Below, in pieces: positions 11,307 to 22,641 of a stretch of 64,000 nucleotides of DNA. The DNA is from Calocera cornea HHB12733. Taxonomy: Eukaryota; Basidiomycota; Dacrymycetes; Dacrymycetales; Dacrymycetaceae. Below the pieces are notes generated by a model. It did no database searches and was not told the DNA's origin. It saw only the letters and a program-made list of their open reading frames with translations. Within the stretch, counting starts at the first letter, position 1. Each line of letters starts with the position of its first letter. A program made the position numbers and the translations under genes. The stretch covers positions 41,969 to 105,968 of the forward strand of contig KV423926.1 in the NCBI GenBank assembly GCA_001632435.1, read 5' to 3'.

Positions 11307-12544
11307 GCCGAGCCTAAAAGTGGACCTGGCGGAAGGTTTGACATCTCCCTCGGCCGGTGCCGTAGAACCCGCTAGACGGAGCCTGCAAGCTGGACGTTGG
11401 CCATTGGATGCTGGCCGTCTCGTGCCATGGTGGAGGTGCCAACCTGCCAAACGACGACGGGCGGGAGACAAGACGCGAGGGGCCGGCTGCCTCCGCCTCT
11501 GTCTCCGCAGCGGGACCCATTTTACCCCGCAGAAGCCATCCGGGGTAGCGACACGTGCGCCCTCAGGATCCGGCCCTCGGCGTCCTCCCACCTCCTTGAG
11601 CAGGGGACGGTCTGGCCATGTTCGGCGGTCCGCTGGGTGGCTGTTCGGTGGACTGTATATCTGAGGGCGCTTATGGGACGACTGTGCTTTGCTCGACTTT
11701 GCGGAGACTTGCGGATGGGTTGCTATTTCAGAGTCGGCGCCCGACCCCGCGCTTTGCCTTGAACAACCAACCATTCAGGCGTAACAACTCGAAATACTCC
11801 ACTCAGGGTTGCTCAAGCAATCGAGTGCGCTCGAATGCTGGATAGTTGGAGCTGATTCTGAACGGCGTCGGGCGGCCGACGCTGCCACAGCCCGCGGACT
11901 CCACTGAGAACAGACTTCGCATACGAATTGCGATTTCAACGCACAAAGCCTATCCGTGGTGCTCCCGCAAGTCAATCATCGACTCGACTCATACTGTACA
12001 CCGCGCTCCCAATGGACAGTGAGAACGACAAAGCCTCTTGCCCACCAAGGCTGCTGCTCCTGCCCGTCTTGTTCAGAATCCGACCATGCTTCCCGTGCGG
12101 GTTGCTGGGCTCGTACGAGGCTGAGCTTGTCTTTTCGCACGTTCTACTCGTGTCACCGATGGAGATTGCCTTGTGAGAGCCGTTTAGGTGCGTGATATGC
12201 TTCGCTCCGAACGGTCTTTGCGCGCATGGCGGATTTACTAACCAGCTTTTCTCCGAACAGCGAACAGTCCCCGCGACACCTGTCTACCACCAAACGCCTC
12301 ATCTCCGAGCCTTCACAATACAACTCGATGAAACGGCGGGCTCCTCTAATCAAAGCATATTAAACGAGAGACTCGCGCGCTCTCCTCGGACAACGGGTGA
12401 AAGTGCGCCGTGGAGCCGTGGCGTATTCGGAAAACGTCCAAAGGAAGTGTATGCTGTCTCTCGCGGAAAACACGGATCGTACCCCCGACAGGTCTTCACC
12501 TTCGGACTGCCGATCCCGCGCGTTCCGCCGAGCCTGTGTCTTCC
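11307..12544. other. Intergenic, nothing resolved
   Basis: GC-rich stretch with overlapping frames on both strands (for example 11190-11774 minus and 11227-11664 plus) that mirror each other; none has domain features or coherent splice sites. Confidence 0.4.
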
Positions 12545-12815
12545 CTCGAGACCGTATCGGTCAACCTCGTTAAGGAGAACACCTTCCCCGTCTCAGCAGC
12601 CGAGCAGAACTGGGTCAATCTCTACAAGTGTCTCGATGGGGCCGGGTATGCGTGGCGAATCCGTTATCATCCAGAGTGGGTTAGATCAGGGGTTGGAACG
12701 AAAGGAATGTGATTCATTACGAGGACAGCTTCGGCATGAGCGTGCGTTCTTCCCAGCTCTGCGCTGATCTGTCTCAGAATGTCCCAAATTAGAATATCAT
12801 GGATGCCGTAGGTAT
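12545..12815 (+). pseudogene. Kinase-like family fragment (copy 4 relic)
   Basis: Only the exon 1 region of the family survives: NWVNLYKCLDGAGYAWRIRY followed by HPEWVRSGVGT, aligning with the NWSRIQQDLESRGYMLRPRY and WVGSWVGT block of copy 1. It then hits a TGA at 12710-12712. Downstream bases CGAGGACAGC (about 12719-12728) and ATCATGGATGCCGT (about 12796-12809) match the ends of exon 1 and the start of exon 2 in copies 1-3. No catalytic domain follows. Confidence 0.65.
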
Positions 12816-12837
12816 CTGCAGTGGTGCCGAAGCAGCA

Positions 12838-13242
12838 TCAGACACTGAACAGTGCTGTTCCATAAGAGCTCGATGCACTGTCGTCACGTAATCTGAGTAT
12901 TTGTGCGATGGAGAAGCGAAGAGCGCCCAAGCACAAGAAGGCAGTTTCCCCGCTGAGCTGTGTTGCACAAGAGCAAAAAGAGACGACCGATAAGCTCTCA
13001 CTGCGACGAGCGTAACGATCCAAGTTGATGATGGCGGGGATCTGGGCGAACAGGTGGTTGGTGGTTAGGAGGGGGTCGTTGACGTCGATAAGGGGCGATG
13101 AACGGAGCTCCCCGTCGGAGTCTGGCAGAAGCTGTCTGCAATCGACGATCTCTTCCGAACCGTCCCCCTCGACTGCTTCGAAGGGACCGATGGATATCAA
13201 GGCAGGCGGCCAAGTTACACAACTAGCCGCTTGATCGGGCAC
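12838..13242 (-). CDS. Possible small hypothetical protein
   Basis: A 134-codon uninterrupted frame with a hydrophobic/aliphatic composition (LIDVNDPLLTTNHLFAQIPA near residue 52). No family is recognised. It lies just downstream of the APH-like gene on the same strand and could be an unrelated orphan or a chance frame. No supporting splice or promoter evidence is seen. Confidence 0.2.
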   Translation of the reverse strand: MPDQAASCVTWPPALISIGPFEAVEGDGSEEIVDCRQLLPDSDGELRSSPLIDVNDPLLTTNHLFAQIPAIINLDRYARRSESLSVVSFCSCATQLSGETAFLCLGALRFSIAQILRLRDDSASSSYGTALFSV

Positions 13243-13427
13243 ATAGCTGGGAACAACACGGTGCCATCGGAATGTTCTAACCCACGCCCCGTTGGTGGAC
13301 TGTCCTGCCGTTAGGCTGAGAGGGTACCAAGATAGAGGTACTAAGATTACTCGTAGAGCATATATAGACCTCTTGACCTGACGTTCTCACTTGCCGCCTT
13401 GGTGACCGCCATCGCGCACCTCCCTCA

Positions 13428-14626
13428 TTATCCTGCCAGCGTCGCCTTGTCGGCCCATTTGCCCTCACGGAAAGCCTTGATCCTTGCGTCGCCGCGATCG
13501 GGAACCCACGCATGCTCCGCCAAGTAAAGCAAGTGCCGTGCGGTGCGGCCTTGTTCATGGGCGTGCCTGAACCCAGGATGCTCCAGCAGGAACTCAAGAA
13601 GCACCTTGAGCCAGTCTTCTGAGACATCGGGAAGGAAGGGGGCTTGACCCCGGACAAACGCAGGCACAGATTGCATTCCCTCAAAGTCCAGGAAATGGAG
13701 CTTGATGACCTTCTCGTCTTGGACCAAGGCGATGACGTTGTGCAGGCTCCACATGTCACGAGCCCAAGGACCGTTGACACTAAGCGGGCCGCCGAGCACA
13801 CTGTCCGGGGTCTCGTCGATGATTTGCTTGACGCGCTCAATGTACGCTTCATCGGCTGGTGATTCCGTGCCCGGCTCAGATGGGTAAAGCATGCAGCCTT
13901 CAGCCACACTCTTCAGCCATTCCCGTACATCGTCCCAAGGACCCAAGTTCGCTGGTCGGCCGACAATACACGGATTATCGAGGTCTTTGAGCGTGACCAA
14001 TGGACCCACACGGATATCCAGGTCGCTCTCCGAGAGGTTTCGGACGCCCTCGACACTGCCGGTGATCTCTAGACTGCCGATTCGGGGGAGCTGTATGTCG
14101 AAGACCTGGAGCATGCACTGGGACAACTGCAGGAACGCATCGCGCGTGGCTTCTGGAGAGAGATGCGCAAGGAGCCGGTTGAGAGGATAACCTTGGATCT
14201 GGATTCCGGATAAGAGGTTGAGCAAGCGATCGAGCGGAGATGTGTACGTATTCCTGCAGGGTCCACGTTCCGCCCACCAGATTGTCCCTGTCTTCGTCAA
14301 ACGCATAGACGGCGGGAACGGGGAGGCTTTTCTTGTATAGCGCGATCATGGATGCAAGCTACTCAAGCATGTCAGCCAGATGTTGCTCGTCCTGCCTGGA
14401 ATCTTACCTCGGATCTCTCTTTGTGTTCTGGCCAAAATGGGTGCCTATGCTGGAACTCGTCAAAGACGGCAGAGGTGATCCGGACAGCGTATGTTTTCTC
14501 GAGAAATGTTTTAAGCGTAACCACCTGAGAGCCATCAGAAATGGGCTGCTGCTGGACGGTGAGTGGATCGCGCTTACGACGTGAGACGCTCCTGTTCGTC
14601 ACAATGAAAACGTGGAAAGATACCAA
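13428..14626 (-). CDS. Aminoglycoside phosphotransferase (APH)-fold protein, divergent
   Basis: Exons 14626-14408, 14358-14248 and 14198-13428 give 366 residues; both introns are 49 nt and in phase 0. The N-lobe reads LPVPAVYAFDEDRDNLVGGTW then LQEYIQGYPLN, the hinge-like pattern typical of fungal phosphotransferase-enzyme-family (APH) proteins. In the C-lobe the usual HGDLxxxN catalytic loop is replaced by ARDMWSLHNVI: the Asp and Asn are kept but the His is not. The DxD/DWE region reads LDFEGM. Fungal genomes carry many APH-like genes of unknown substrate. The altered loop leaves activity uncertain, although the frame is intact. Confidence 0.75.
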
Positions 14627-15481
14627 AGCAAGGGAGACACACCATAGCTCAGGAACGCGACTTCCCGGCTTCTATCATGCTCATCCGGCAGCCGATTGTT
14701 CAGAGCGAGTGCGATATTATGGAGGTAGATGTGCGGTGGCCATATATTCTGCACATGAGTCCGTCATTGTCGTTGGGAGACACTGGCCTAAGTGCGCTGC
14801 TCACGCGATCGTCTTCCATGACAACTGGGCGGTCATCGCCATAATAAAGATAGCGGAGATGGCGATGGAAACGCGTATAAAGATATACAAGAGTGGTCCA
14901 CATCCGATGCGAGGCTTCTGGGAGGATGCCAGGTGCTTGAGTGTTCGTCAAAGGCACACGTACTGTATGTACACGATGAGGCTGGTAACAGTGGACGTTG
15001 CCGCGTAGGGAACAGGAGTTTGGGTCCGTGGGCCGGGCCGACCATATCCCAATTTGGGCCGGCGGCCCTTCGGATCCGGAGACAAAGGGGAATGTCTGCT
15101 ATATCAACCCTCCCAAGCTGTCTCGGAACCCTGCTAGCACCGCAGTCACGAACCACCATCATCCGGGTGATCAGCGCCATCGCAAGGCTCAAACGGCTGG
15201 AGTCGACGACTACAACGACGATAACGAGGAACGATGACTACACTGCCAACTCTCACTGCTCTTAGCAAGTCCCAGTCACAGGTGTGGCACGAGGGGGATT
15301 ACACGAGGGTGGGCAGGTATCGGATGGTTAAAAATAGGAGGTACAAGTGCAAGGTGGCTCGTACGTCCATCTCCCATGATGCTTTGAATGAGGTCTGATT
15401 TTCGGATAGATTTTAATGAAGAAGACAACCAGGTGATACTTAGTGTGTTCAGCTACTGCATACTACTGGCTGATGTATCGG
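14627..15481. other. Intergenic, nothing resolved
   Basis: Short mirrored frames on both strands (14541-15008 plus, 14833-15192 minus). No domain, repeat or RNA gene recognised. Confidence 0.35.
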
Positions 15482-15860
15482 CTAGCCCGAGGTTGGGACG
15501 AACTGGAAGGACTTCTGGGAGGAGGTTTGAGTGGTCAAGTGAGAATAGGGAGCTGCAGTCAAGTGATGTACCGTATTAGTGTGTGAAGGTGCAAAATAGT
15601 CCCGGCACTCTATGCTGTGCCGGAGGATTCTTTTGATATGGGCAGGTGAAGAAGGATTTTTGGGTGCCGTCACACCTTTCAATTGGGTATGAGGACAAAC
15701 CTTGCATGAATCGGGGTCTGGTGGCAACCCAATTAAGTAGTTATCGTCTAGAATGCCCTCCGAAACGCGTCCAAGATCCAGAATGCCCTTCCGCGCTAAG
15801 TTAAGCCAAGATGCCCTCCCATGCTGGCTTTTTCCGGCTATCAGCACAGTGCTCATGTCA
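15482..15860 (-). mobile_element. Possible Ty1/Copia-type retrotransposon fragment
   Basis: On the minus strand, about 15560-15840 encodes RKGILDLGRVSEGILDDNYL followed by IGLPPDPDSCKVCPHTQLKG. This resembles the GAG pre-integrase segment of Copia polyproteins (a helical LGH-type region followed by a C-x-x-C zinc-like pair). No reverse transcriptase, integrase core or LTR is seen, and the upstream LGH motif is not preserved, so this is at best a short relic. Confidence 0.3.
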
Positions 15861-16281
15861 GATAATAACGAAGTTGGCACGGTGTACTGCTCGTTCGAGC
15901 TCGTGTACTGTGAGTCTCTCTGCACGTGGGGATGTACGGCTTACTGGTGGCTCAATCACGCACGGCCCTAGCTCTTTCTACCTCTCGCACTCGGACATCG
16001 CCTTGAGATACGAAGATTCCACTTATTGAGCTGGTAAGGCTGGCACTGGGAAGTGTTGATGGTGGACTGTGGCGTTCATGCGAGTTTATTATGCGCTGCT
16101 ACGCTACCCAGCAGTCTAGACTAGAAATACGTAGATTTTATGACTGAGAAGTGCGACAGCGTTGCCGTATTGCCAAACCCTTGGGTACGAAGAGGTTGCA
16201 TGCAGGGATCTCCATTCCAGACAGACAAGTAAACCACAGAACTCCACAGATCGCTTCTGAGCCGCGTTTGGAGCTCGCCCA
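15861..16281. other. Intergenic between retroelement relic and EF-Tu 3' end
   Basis: Short overlapping + frames only; presumed to contain the EF-Tu 3' untranslated region on the minus strand. Confidence 0.35.
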
Positions 16282-17956
16282 TTACTCGAGAATCTTGGTC
16301 ACGATTCCGGTGCCGACTGCGTGGGAGGTCAGCGGGGTCAATAGACGTCTATTGGAGACGTACTGGTCTTGTTGCCCTCGCGCAACGTGAAGCGGGAACC
16401 CATCTCGATGGCGACGTGCTTGTCCAGGTTGAGAATGACCTCGACATTGTCACCAGGCATGACCATCTTGTCCTCTGGCGTACCCTCAGGGAAGCTCACG
16501 GTGGCCGTGATGTCGGCAGTGCGAATGAACAGTTGAGGCTTGTAGTGCTGCGTGAAAGGGGTGTAACGTCCACCCTCATCCTTAGTGAGAATCTGGCAGA
16601 TACAGTGAGTTCAGAGCGAACACTTTACGCAATCGCAGGCATACATAGAGCGTAGCGACAATCTTCTTGTGCGCCTTGATAGCACCCGGGACTGTCAGGA
16701 CCTGACCACGGTGAACCTGCTCACGCTTGATGCTGCGGAGCAGCGCACCACAGTTGTCACCGGCCTGGGCACGCTCGAGCTCACGATGGAACATCTCTAT
16801 AGCACGAGTCAGTCACGTGCGGTCGCATTATAGAGACGCAGGCTCGTACCCAGACCAGTGATAGTCGTCCTAATGGAGTCGTTCAGGCCAAGGATCTCGA
16901 TATCAGCGCCCTTGGTGATCGAACCACGCTCAACACGGCCTGTCACGACGGTGCCACGACCAGCAATGGAGTAGACACTCTCAACGGACATCAGGAAAGG
17001 CTTGTCCAGGTCACCTGCGCCAGCGCCAGATCAGACCCCGTGCATACATGCGCAGAGAATAAGGCAACTCACGAACAGGCAGCTCAAGCCAATCGTCACA
17101 GGCCTGAACGAGCTTCTTGATACGATCGGAGCCAATCTCGTTGTCCCGACCCTCCAGCGCGGCCAGTGCGGAACCCATGATGATGGGGGTGTTGTCGCCG
17201 TCGAATGAGTATTGCGTAAGCAGCTCGCGCATCTCCATCTCGACAAGCTCCAGCATCTCGGGATCGTCAATCGCGTCGATCTTGTTTACCCAAACAACAA
17301 GCTTCTGGATACCGACCTGACGTGCGAGCAGGAGATGCTCACGCGTCTGCGGCATTTGACCGTCGGTGGCCGAAACCACCTGAAAACAGTTTGTCAGAGA
17401 AGCTTCGGCTCGGAACAGCATATAACGTACAATGATAGCGCCGTCCATTTGTGCAGCACCAGTGATCATGTTCTTGATATAATCGGCGTGTCCTGCAGGA
17501 ACAATAAGGGCATATGCAAGCCTCTATGATCGAGCTCACGCACCAGGACAGTCAATGTGACCATAATGCCTCGCTGGAGTTTCGTACTCCACGTGAGCAG
17601 AATTAATCGTGATACCTCTTGCCTTCTCCTCTGGTGCCTTGTCAATCATGGCGTAGTCGGTAAACTTTGCCCCGCCGCTCTCAGACAGGACCTTGGTGAT
17701 TGCAGCAGTCAGCGTGGTCTTGCCGTGATCGACGTGCCCAATGGTGCCGATATTCAAGTGCGGCTTTTCGCGAGAGAAAACCGCATAGGAGCGGCCTATG
17801 CCGCCGTCAGTACTGTGTCTTGAGAGGGAGGTTAGTATAGTACGGACTGAAAGCGAAGAGGGACGGGCGAGGCGCCCATGCTGATCTGGAAGTGCTCGCG
17901 CGAGCGTTGGGGATGCGAGTAACGAATGAACGCGTTGCTGAGCTGATCATCAGCAT
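16282..17956 (-). CDS. TUF1: Mitochondrial translation elongation factor Tu
   Basis: Eight exons are read: 17956 to about 17865, 17812-17544, 17492-17431, 17379-17073, 17014-16850, 16796-16645, 16592-16364 and 16316-16282. GTP-binding motifs are GHVDHGKTT (G1), the DCPGH box split by an intron, and NKID (G4). The RGITI switch region, EMFH of domain 2 and the C-terminus [10 protein letters not shown] are all canonical. The first exon encodes an Arg/Ser-rich leader ([19 protein letters not shown]), suited to a mitochondrial presequence. The factor delivers aminoacyl-tRNA to mitoribosomes. The first intron boundary is uncertain: a TACTAAC branch-like site is clear, but the donor could be at 17864 (52-nt intron) or 17843 (31 nt); both keep frame. 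Divergently arranged with the gene at about 18283. Confidence 0.93.
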
Positions 17957-18282
17957 GGCCATTTACTGCTGCATGCACATCTGCCCACCTGCCCGCAGCG
18001 GCGCAACAACGGCCACCGAGTTGTGTACCTTCAGCATCCTTGTCGTCGTTTGTTGAGCCAGAGGTACTGTTGACCGAGTTGCAGGGTGTCGGGCAGGAAT
18101 TTTCAGAGGGTTCTGCATCGCCACTGACAGGACGCTCTTGTGGCGCTGTCCGAAGGGTCGCGTACAGTAGAGTATTTTATCGCCGGACGAGTAAATGCTG
18201 TTAAGTTGCCCATCGCAGCCCGAGTCCTCTACATATCCTCTGAGCTCTCCTTCATCTGCAGTCATTTGTATGGAAGAGCGTC
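17957..18282. other. Bidirectional promoter region of TUF1 and the Sel1-like gene
   Basis: About 330 nt between divergent genes. No TATA box is evident. Confidence 0.4.
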
Positions 18283-20172
18283 TTGTATGATCGCATCACT
18301 CTATCGAGCATCTTTTCCAGCCGCTCGGATCCTGCCGACGAGGCTCGAGGCGCCCGTGATACGAGTCTGGCGGCACCGATGTCTAGGTTGTTCTTCTCGT
18401 TACGGGCGCTCAATATCCCTACCGCGCAGCATGATGTCCCCGTTCCTCCCGCTCTTCCGGTCCTTCTCGACGCACGCATCTCCCCATCATACTGGTCCAA
18501 AGGTTTCTGTGTTGCACCTCCGAGACCCCAGATGGACACCACAGATGGTGCACGGTCGGGTTTGAAGCTCTCGGACAGCGCAATGGAGAAGATCGTTTTG
18601 CTGTCAGAATCTCAGAATGCCACAGATGATCAGCTAGTTCAATGTATGTATCTTTCCTCCGCGCACTCATTTAGTTATGCACCCTTGCCGCAGTGCTCGG
18701 CAACATTTCAGCGGAAGCCTGAATTCCCATTCCGGGCTCGATATGCCGCCAACAACGCGGCATATCGGTTGGCCATAGCACTGCCGCCTACGTGGAAACG
18801 GATAGTAAAGCCCGTACAGTACTTCAGTGCGCATTTTATCGTTGGATGTGGTTTGTTGCTGAGTCGGGCAAGATTTTCAAGCTTCTCAGATACGTCTACT
18901 TCCCTGTGCTTGGAACGATGGCGGACCAGGGGCGGTCGAAGGTGTCGATATACGGCTGGTAGCCGAACTCTCCAGAAGGGAGAAGACGCGAGATGAGGCG
19001 ATGCAGATCCTTGACATGATGATACAGGTCGGGCGCTCAGACACCTATTGGCGCAAAGCACACTGTTATCACCAAACATGCATTAACACCCATGACCCGC
19101 TGGTCCAGAGCGCACTGGGTTGCCGAATACTGCAAACTGTCGAGGAGGGTATACGGCATCAGGACGGCCGCTCGGCCAGCGTTTATGAGTCCCTGCTGTG
19201 GCAAGGGGACCTCCTGGGCAGGGACGAAGAGAAAGCGAAAGAGTACTGGGGGAAGGCTCTTGCTTGGTCTGGTAGGCTTATATCTTCCAGTGACCGCCAA
19301 TCTGCGCTCACGAATGCAGATGATATGGGACCGGAGCACAACGCTGCTCCAGACTTCTAGGTCCACCCTCCCTACACAGGGCCACTCTCACTTGGCACCG
19401 TGGCCAGGCAGACCGCATGGAGACGCGCGCGTGTGCTTCGCTGCAGCATTGGAAAGCTGTCAGAGCCGCCACCACGCACTTTGTATACTCGGTCGTTCCT
19501 TTTACCTGCGCCCCACCATGTCTCGAGAAGAACACCGCCAGATCTGGATGGCGGAGCCGGACGACTCCGGAGCTGCCGAGTGCTTCATCAAAGCGGCAAG
19601 CTTACATAACTCGACAGTTTTCATGTTTCTCGCCGAGATGCGTCTTTGGGGTCGTACTGGTATCCCGCGACAAGGGGCGCAGGTCCTTCGACTTATTAAG
19701 CAATACAACGATACCATGAACGTAATTGACGAGAGTGACGAAGTTCCCGGCTGTTTCCGAAGATGTGGATTGTCAAGACATAACGCGCAACACGTCGCCC
19801 GAGCAGCGCACAACGCCCATTCTCAAACAGGCTTGGAAGACACTAGTTCCACTATTTATGGAACACAACGATGGCGGTCAATCAAGAACAGCTGTGCCGG
19901 CCGTTTCGGAGGAGGTGGGCCATCAAGATATCACGCACGACAGTCCCTCCAAATGGCCCAAGCTGTTTGTTGCTGGGATGACAGATGATCAAGACCCCTC
20001 TCGCTACGCTCTCTCCAAGCGACGGGAGGAGCTTTTGTTCGCTCAACGGTTGTTATCATTAAACTCATCAAGCTTTCGCGTGAACCATGGGACGAAGATG
20101 TATCCAATACTTTGCGCGGCGCTCCTGGCGGGACTGGAGGAGGGTGGACCGGCACTTCCGAGTGACGAGTGA
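18283..20172 (+). CDS. Probable Sel1/TPR-like protein, exon structure unresolved
   Basis: Several + strand stretches look coding but shift frame between them, as expected for multiple introns. One N-terminal candidate (MMSPFLPLFRSFSTHASPHH, from about 18430) resembles a mitochondrial presequence. Around 18845-18940 a frame reads ESGKIFKLLRYVYFPVLGTM, and from 18925 AELSRREKTRDEAMQILDMM leads into YESLLWQGDLLGRDEEKAKE and YWGKALAW (19180-19270), a Sel1/TPR-like helical repeat. Near 19400-19720 come AAECFIKAASLHNSTVFMFL and AEMRLWG. A C-terminal frame (19726-20172) contains a short internal duplication, PAVSEDVDCQDIT and PAVSEEVGHQDIT. I could not join all exons, so the limits are approximate. 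Confidence 0.5.
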
Positions 20173-20664
20173 TTTCTTTGGGTCTGGCTGAATCGAAGGC
20201 GATCTTTTGATCCGCAGCGGGTTGAGTAACCGTGCACTGGGAGACACGCATTCGAAAATCGGGTGTGTACATTGTCGCGTTGCGGAAACGAGTGCTGACG
20301 CTGTCTCTGAGCAGCTGCGGCATGAGCGGGGTCGGGAAGAAAGATCGTATGGGGTACGTGCAAACCCGCTTTACAGTAGCAAGTGCTGACGCTGTCCATG
20401 AAAAGTGGTATGCAGAAAAAGAGCTGTTTCAGCGGCAAATTCCACCAATCTAGCAGACGATGCTTCAATGTGATATACATAGAGGCGATGCCAAAGCATG
20501 TTCATAGCATCGTCGCCTGCTCTTGCCGGCCTTTGGCTATGGCAAAGACTTCGCCTCAAGAAATGACATACTCAAGCGTATTCTAGATCCGCTCTATCGA
20601 CCCTCCAGTCCAGATCCGCATATCGTACACCTTCTTCCCTCCCACCTGCATCGCCATCGCGCGC
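20173..20664. other. Intergenic, 3' of two converging genes
   Basis: Short frames only. The 3' ends of the Sel1-like gene (+) and RTA1-like copy 1 (minus) face each other here. Confidence 0.4.
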
Positions 20665-21865
20665 TCATTGCCCCTCACCATCGTGCTCGACCCTTGCCTC
20701 CCGATCCGTCTCCATCATCTCGAACCCGGCCTTTGGGTGCGTGCCCGTGCCCTTGCCGTACAGGAGCCACGCGGGGTGGAGCAGGTTCATCGTGAACATC
20801 GCGAGCGTGATGGGCATCGCGTCGAGCACATTGAAGTACACCTCGGTGGTGATGATGCGTCCCGTCCAGCCGTCGAGCAGCTCGACCGTGCGGTAGATGC
20901 TGCGCATGTAGATCAGCAGCGTCGACAGGAACAGCGCGGTGATCTGCAGGGAGAGCTTGGACCCCTGCGCGAACCCGAACCCGTGCTGCTGGAGGTTGCT
21001 GGCCGCGGACGCAGCGAGCGCAGGGTCGTACGAGTCGTCGTGCAGGCCGAACCCGCCCTTCTTCTTCGGTTTCTCAAGCGCCTCCTCGGCAGTATCGCTC
21101 CCGCTCCCCTCCTCCGCCCGCGAAGCCTCCTTGCCCGCCGCGTCCTGCCCGCTCCTCCTCCGCACGGGCTTGTCCAGCCTTACGCGGAGGAAGAACTCGA
21201 GCGCGAGCGCGACGTACACCGTCATCGCCGCGAGCTGCCAGACGATTCCGCCGACCATGATGCGCGCGCCCTTCTCGGGGTCGCCCGGTGGGCGCTTCTG
21301 CACCGCTACGGAGGCCATGCCGCCGCCCACTGCTTGCACGACGAGGGCTACGACGTCCGCGGTGATGAAGACGATCGAGTCTGCACGCCGGGCCTGGTCA
21401 GCACGTTATTCAGTTCAGGGCCGGGGACGGGAGGGACGCACAGAGGCGCGGGGAGAGCCGCGAGTACTGCGTGCCCAGGCGCGAGATGATGATCCCTAGG
21501 ATGAGAAAGTTGGCCGCCGTCATGAAACTCGGCGCCATGATCGTCGTCGTTATCCTGCTCTCTGCATCAGCGTACTGGCCAGCTTTACTCACCCGGACTC
21601 TCCGAGGCGGAGGGGGAGGCACGCACTGCATCAAAAACGGGTTCAGGTTATCCACACTCTTACTACTCCAGAGCCTGCCCGCCCAGCCAATAACCTCCGC
21701 CAGACCTCCGGCCACGATCGTGGGGAAGAGCCACCAGAGGCGGGCGCGCGCCGCCTGGACGGAGTGGGCGAGCGTGGAGAGGCTGAAGAGGACCACATAG
21801 AGGATGCAGACGTAGAGGGTGGGCACGTAGCCGTAGGGCGAGGGGCGGAGCGTCGTGTTCGGCAT
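20665..21865 (-). CDS. RTA1-like lipid-translocating seven-TM protein, copy 1
   Basis: Exons 21865-21627, 21554-21442 and 21380-20665 give 355 residues. The N-terminus YGYVPTLYVCILYVVLFSLS starts the first of about seven hydrophobic helices. GGLAEVIGWAGR, FLILGIIISRLG, DVVALVVQAVGGG, YRTVELLDGWTG and TTEVYFNVLDAMP are the conserved RTA1 blocks. The family (Rta1p, Rsb1p) includes plasma-membrane proteins linked to sphingoid-base translocation and resistance to membrane-active compounds. Compared with copies 2 and 3 this gene lacks two introns and carries an inserted charged loop of about 50 residues (AGKEASRAEEGSGSDTAEEA onward) before the fifth helix. A TATAAA-like sequence lies about 126 nt upstream. 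Confidence 0.9.
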
Positions 21866-21990
21866 CGTTGGTCGTCAGTCTTGGGAGGGGGGGCTCGGAC
21901 TGCGAGACCACACGGAGCGCGGCAGGCAGAAGTGCAGAGCAAAGGATGTCCCTGCCTGGCTGTAAGCCGCCAGGCGGGGGCGCCGGGGTC

Positions 21991-21996
21991 TTTATA
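21991..21996 (-). promoter_or_regulatory. TATA box of RTA1-like copy 1
   Basis: TATAAA on the minus strand, about 126 nt upstream of the ATG at 21865, in a strongly GC-rich setting. Confidence 0.45.
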
Positions 21997-22641
21997 CCCC
22001 GGCCGCCTGGTGGGCCCTATCAATGAATCATGAGCGAGCGATCATGCTCATCTTGGCAAGCGCCCAACGGCGGCTGTTGTGCCCTGAGCTGAATCGACTG
22101 ATTGTGCATCGCATGCCCAGCACAGCAGAAGGGGCGCCTCGTGGGCCTGTTGCGCGGGTCGACGAGCGGGCGCCCACTGGCCGGCCCACGGCAGCTTCGT
22201 ACCGCGCAAGTTGCCGGTGCGCGCCTGCCGATCGAGTAGGGGGATCGGGATCGGGATCGGGACGGTGACTGTGTCATTCAGATGGGCTGGCTGCGGTCGT
22301 CAGCACATCGGCATCGGCATTGAGAGCGGGCGGCGAGGTGCTGCGGCGAGCCTGCGTTAGGGGGGCGGGCCGGTGGGAGGGTCCGGCAGAGCGCCCGCGA
22401 AATGTGCCGGTGTAAGGTGCGAGACCAGACCCGTTGTCGGGTGGGGGACATGTCAGCGGGGCCGAGCGAGGGCGCACGGCAGGTGAGCTCCGGAGGCGAC
22501 CGCGGAGGAGGGGGAATGAGTCAGCAGGGATTTGGCAGTGGAGGCGGGGGGGCGGGAGGGGCTCATGAGCCGCACGTGACACAGCACCCTGCGTGGCGGG
22601 CGGGATGACGAGCGGGTCGGGCGCGTGTCGATCCCTTTTGC
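21997..22641. other. GC-rich divergent promoter region
   Basis: Lies between divergent RTA1-like copy 1 and the Bin3-like gene. Very GC-rich, with a GATCGG microrepeat (about 22243-22260) and a GGGGGGCGGG run near 22547. No gene is supported. Confidence 0.4.

Noticed and set aside
10065..14626. Secondary-metabolite cluster around the 2OG oxygenase
   Set aside because: Neighbours are an APH-like gene, kinase relics and an orphan; no synthase, transporter or regulator is adjacent.
20668..21489. 273-codon + frame
   Set aside because: Mirror of RTA1-like copy 1; His/Arg/Pro-rich shadow composition.
22243..22260. GATCGG triplicate as a telomere-like repeat
   Set aside because: Only three units and interstitial; not the TTAGGG-type repeat expected for fungal telomeres.
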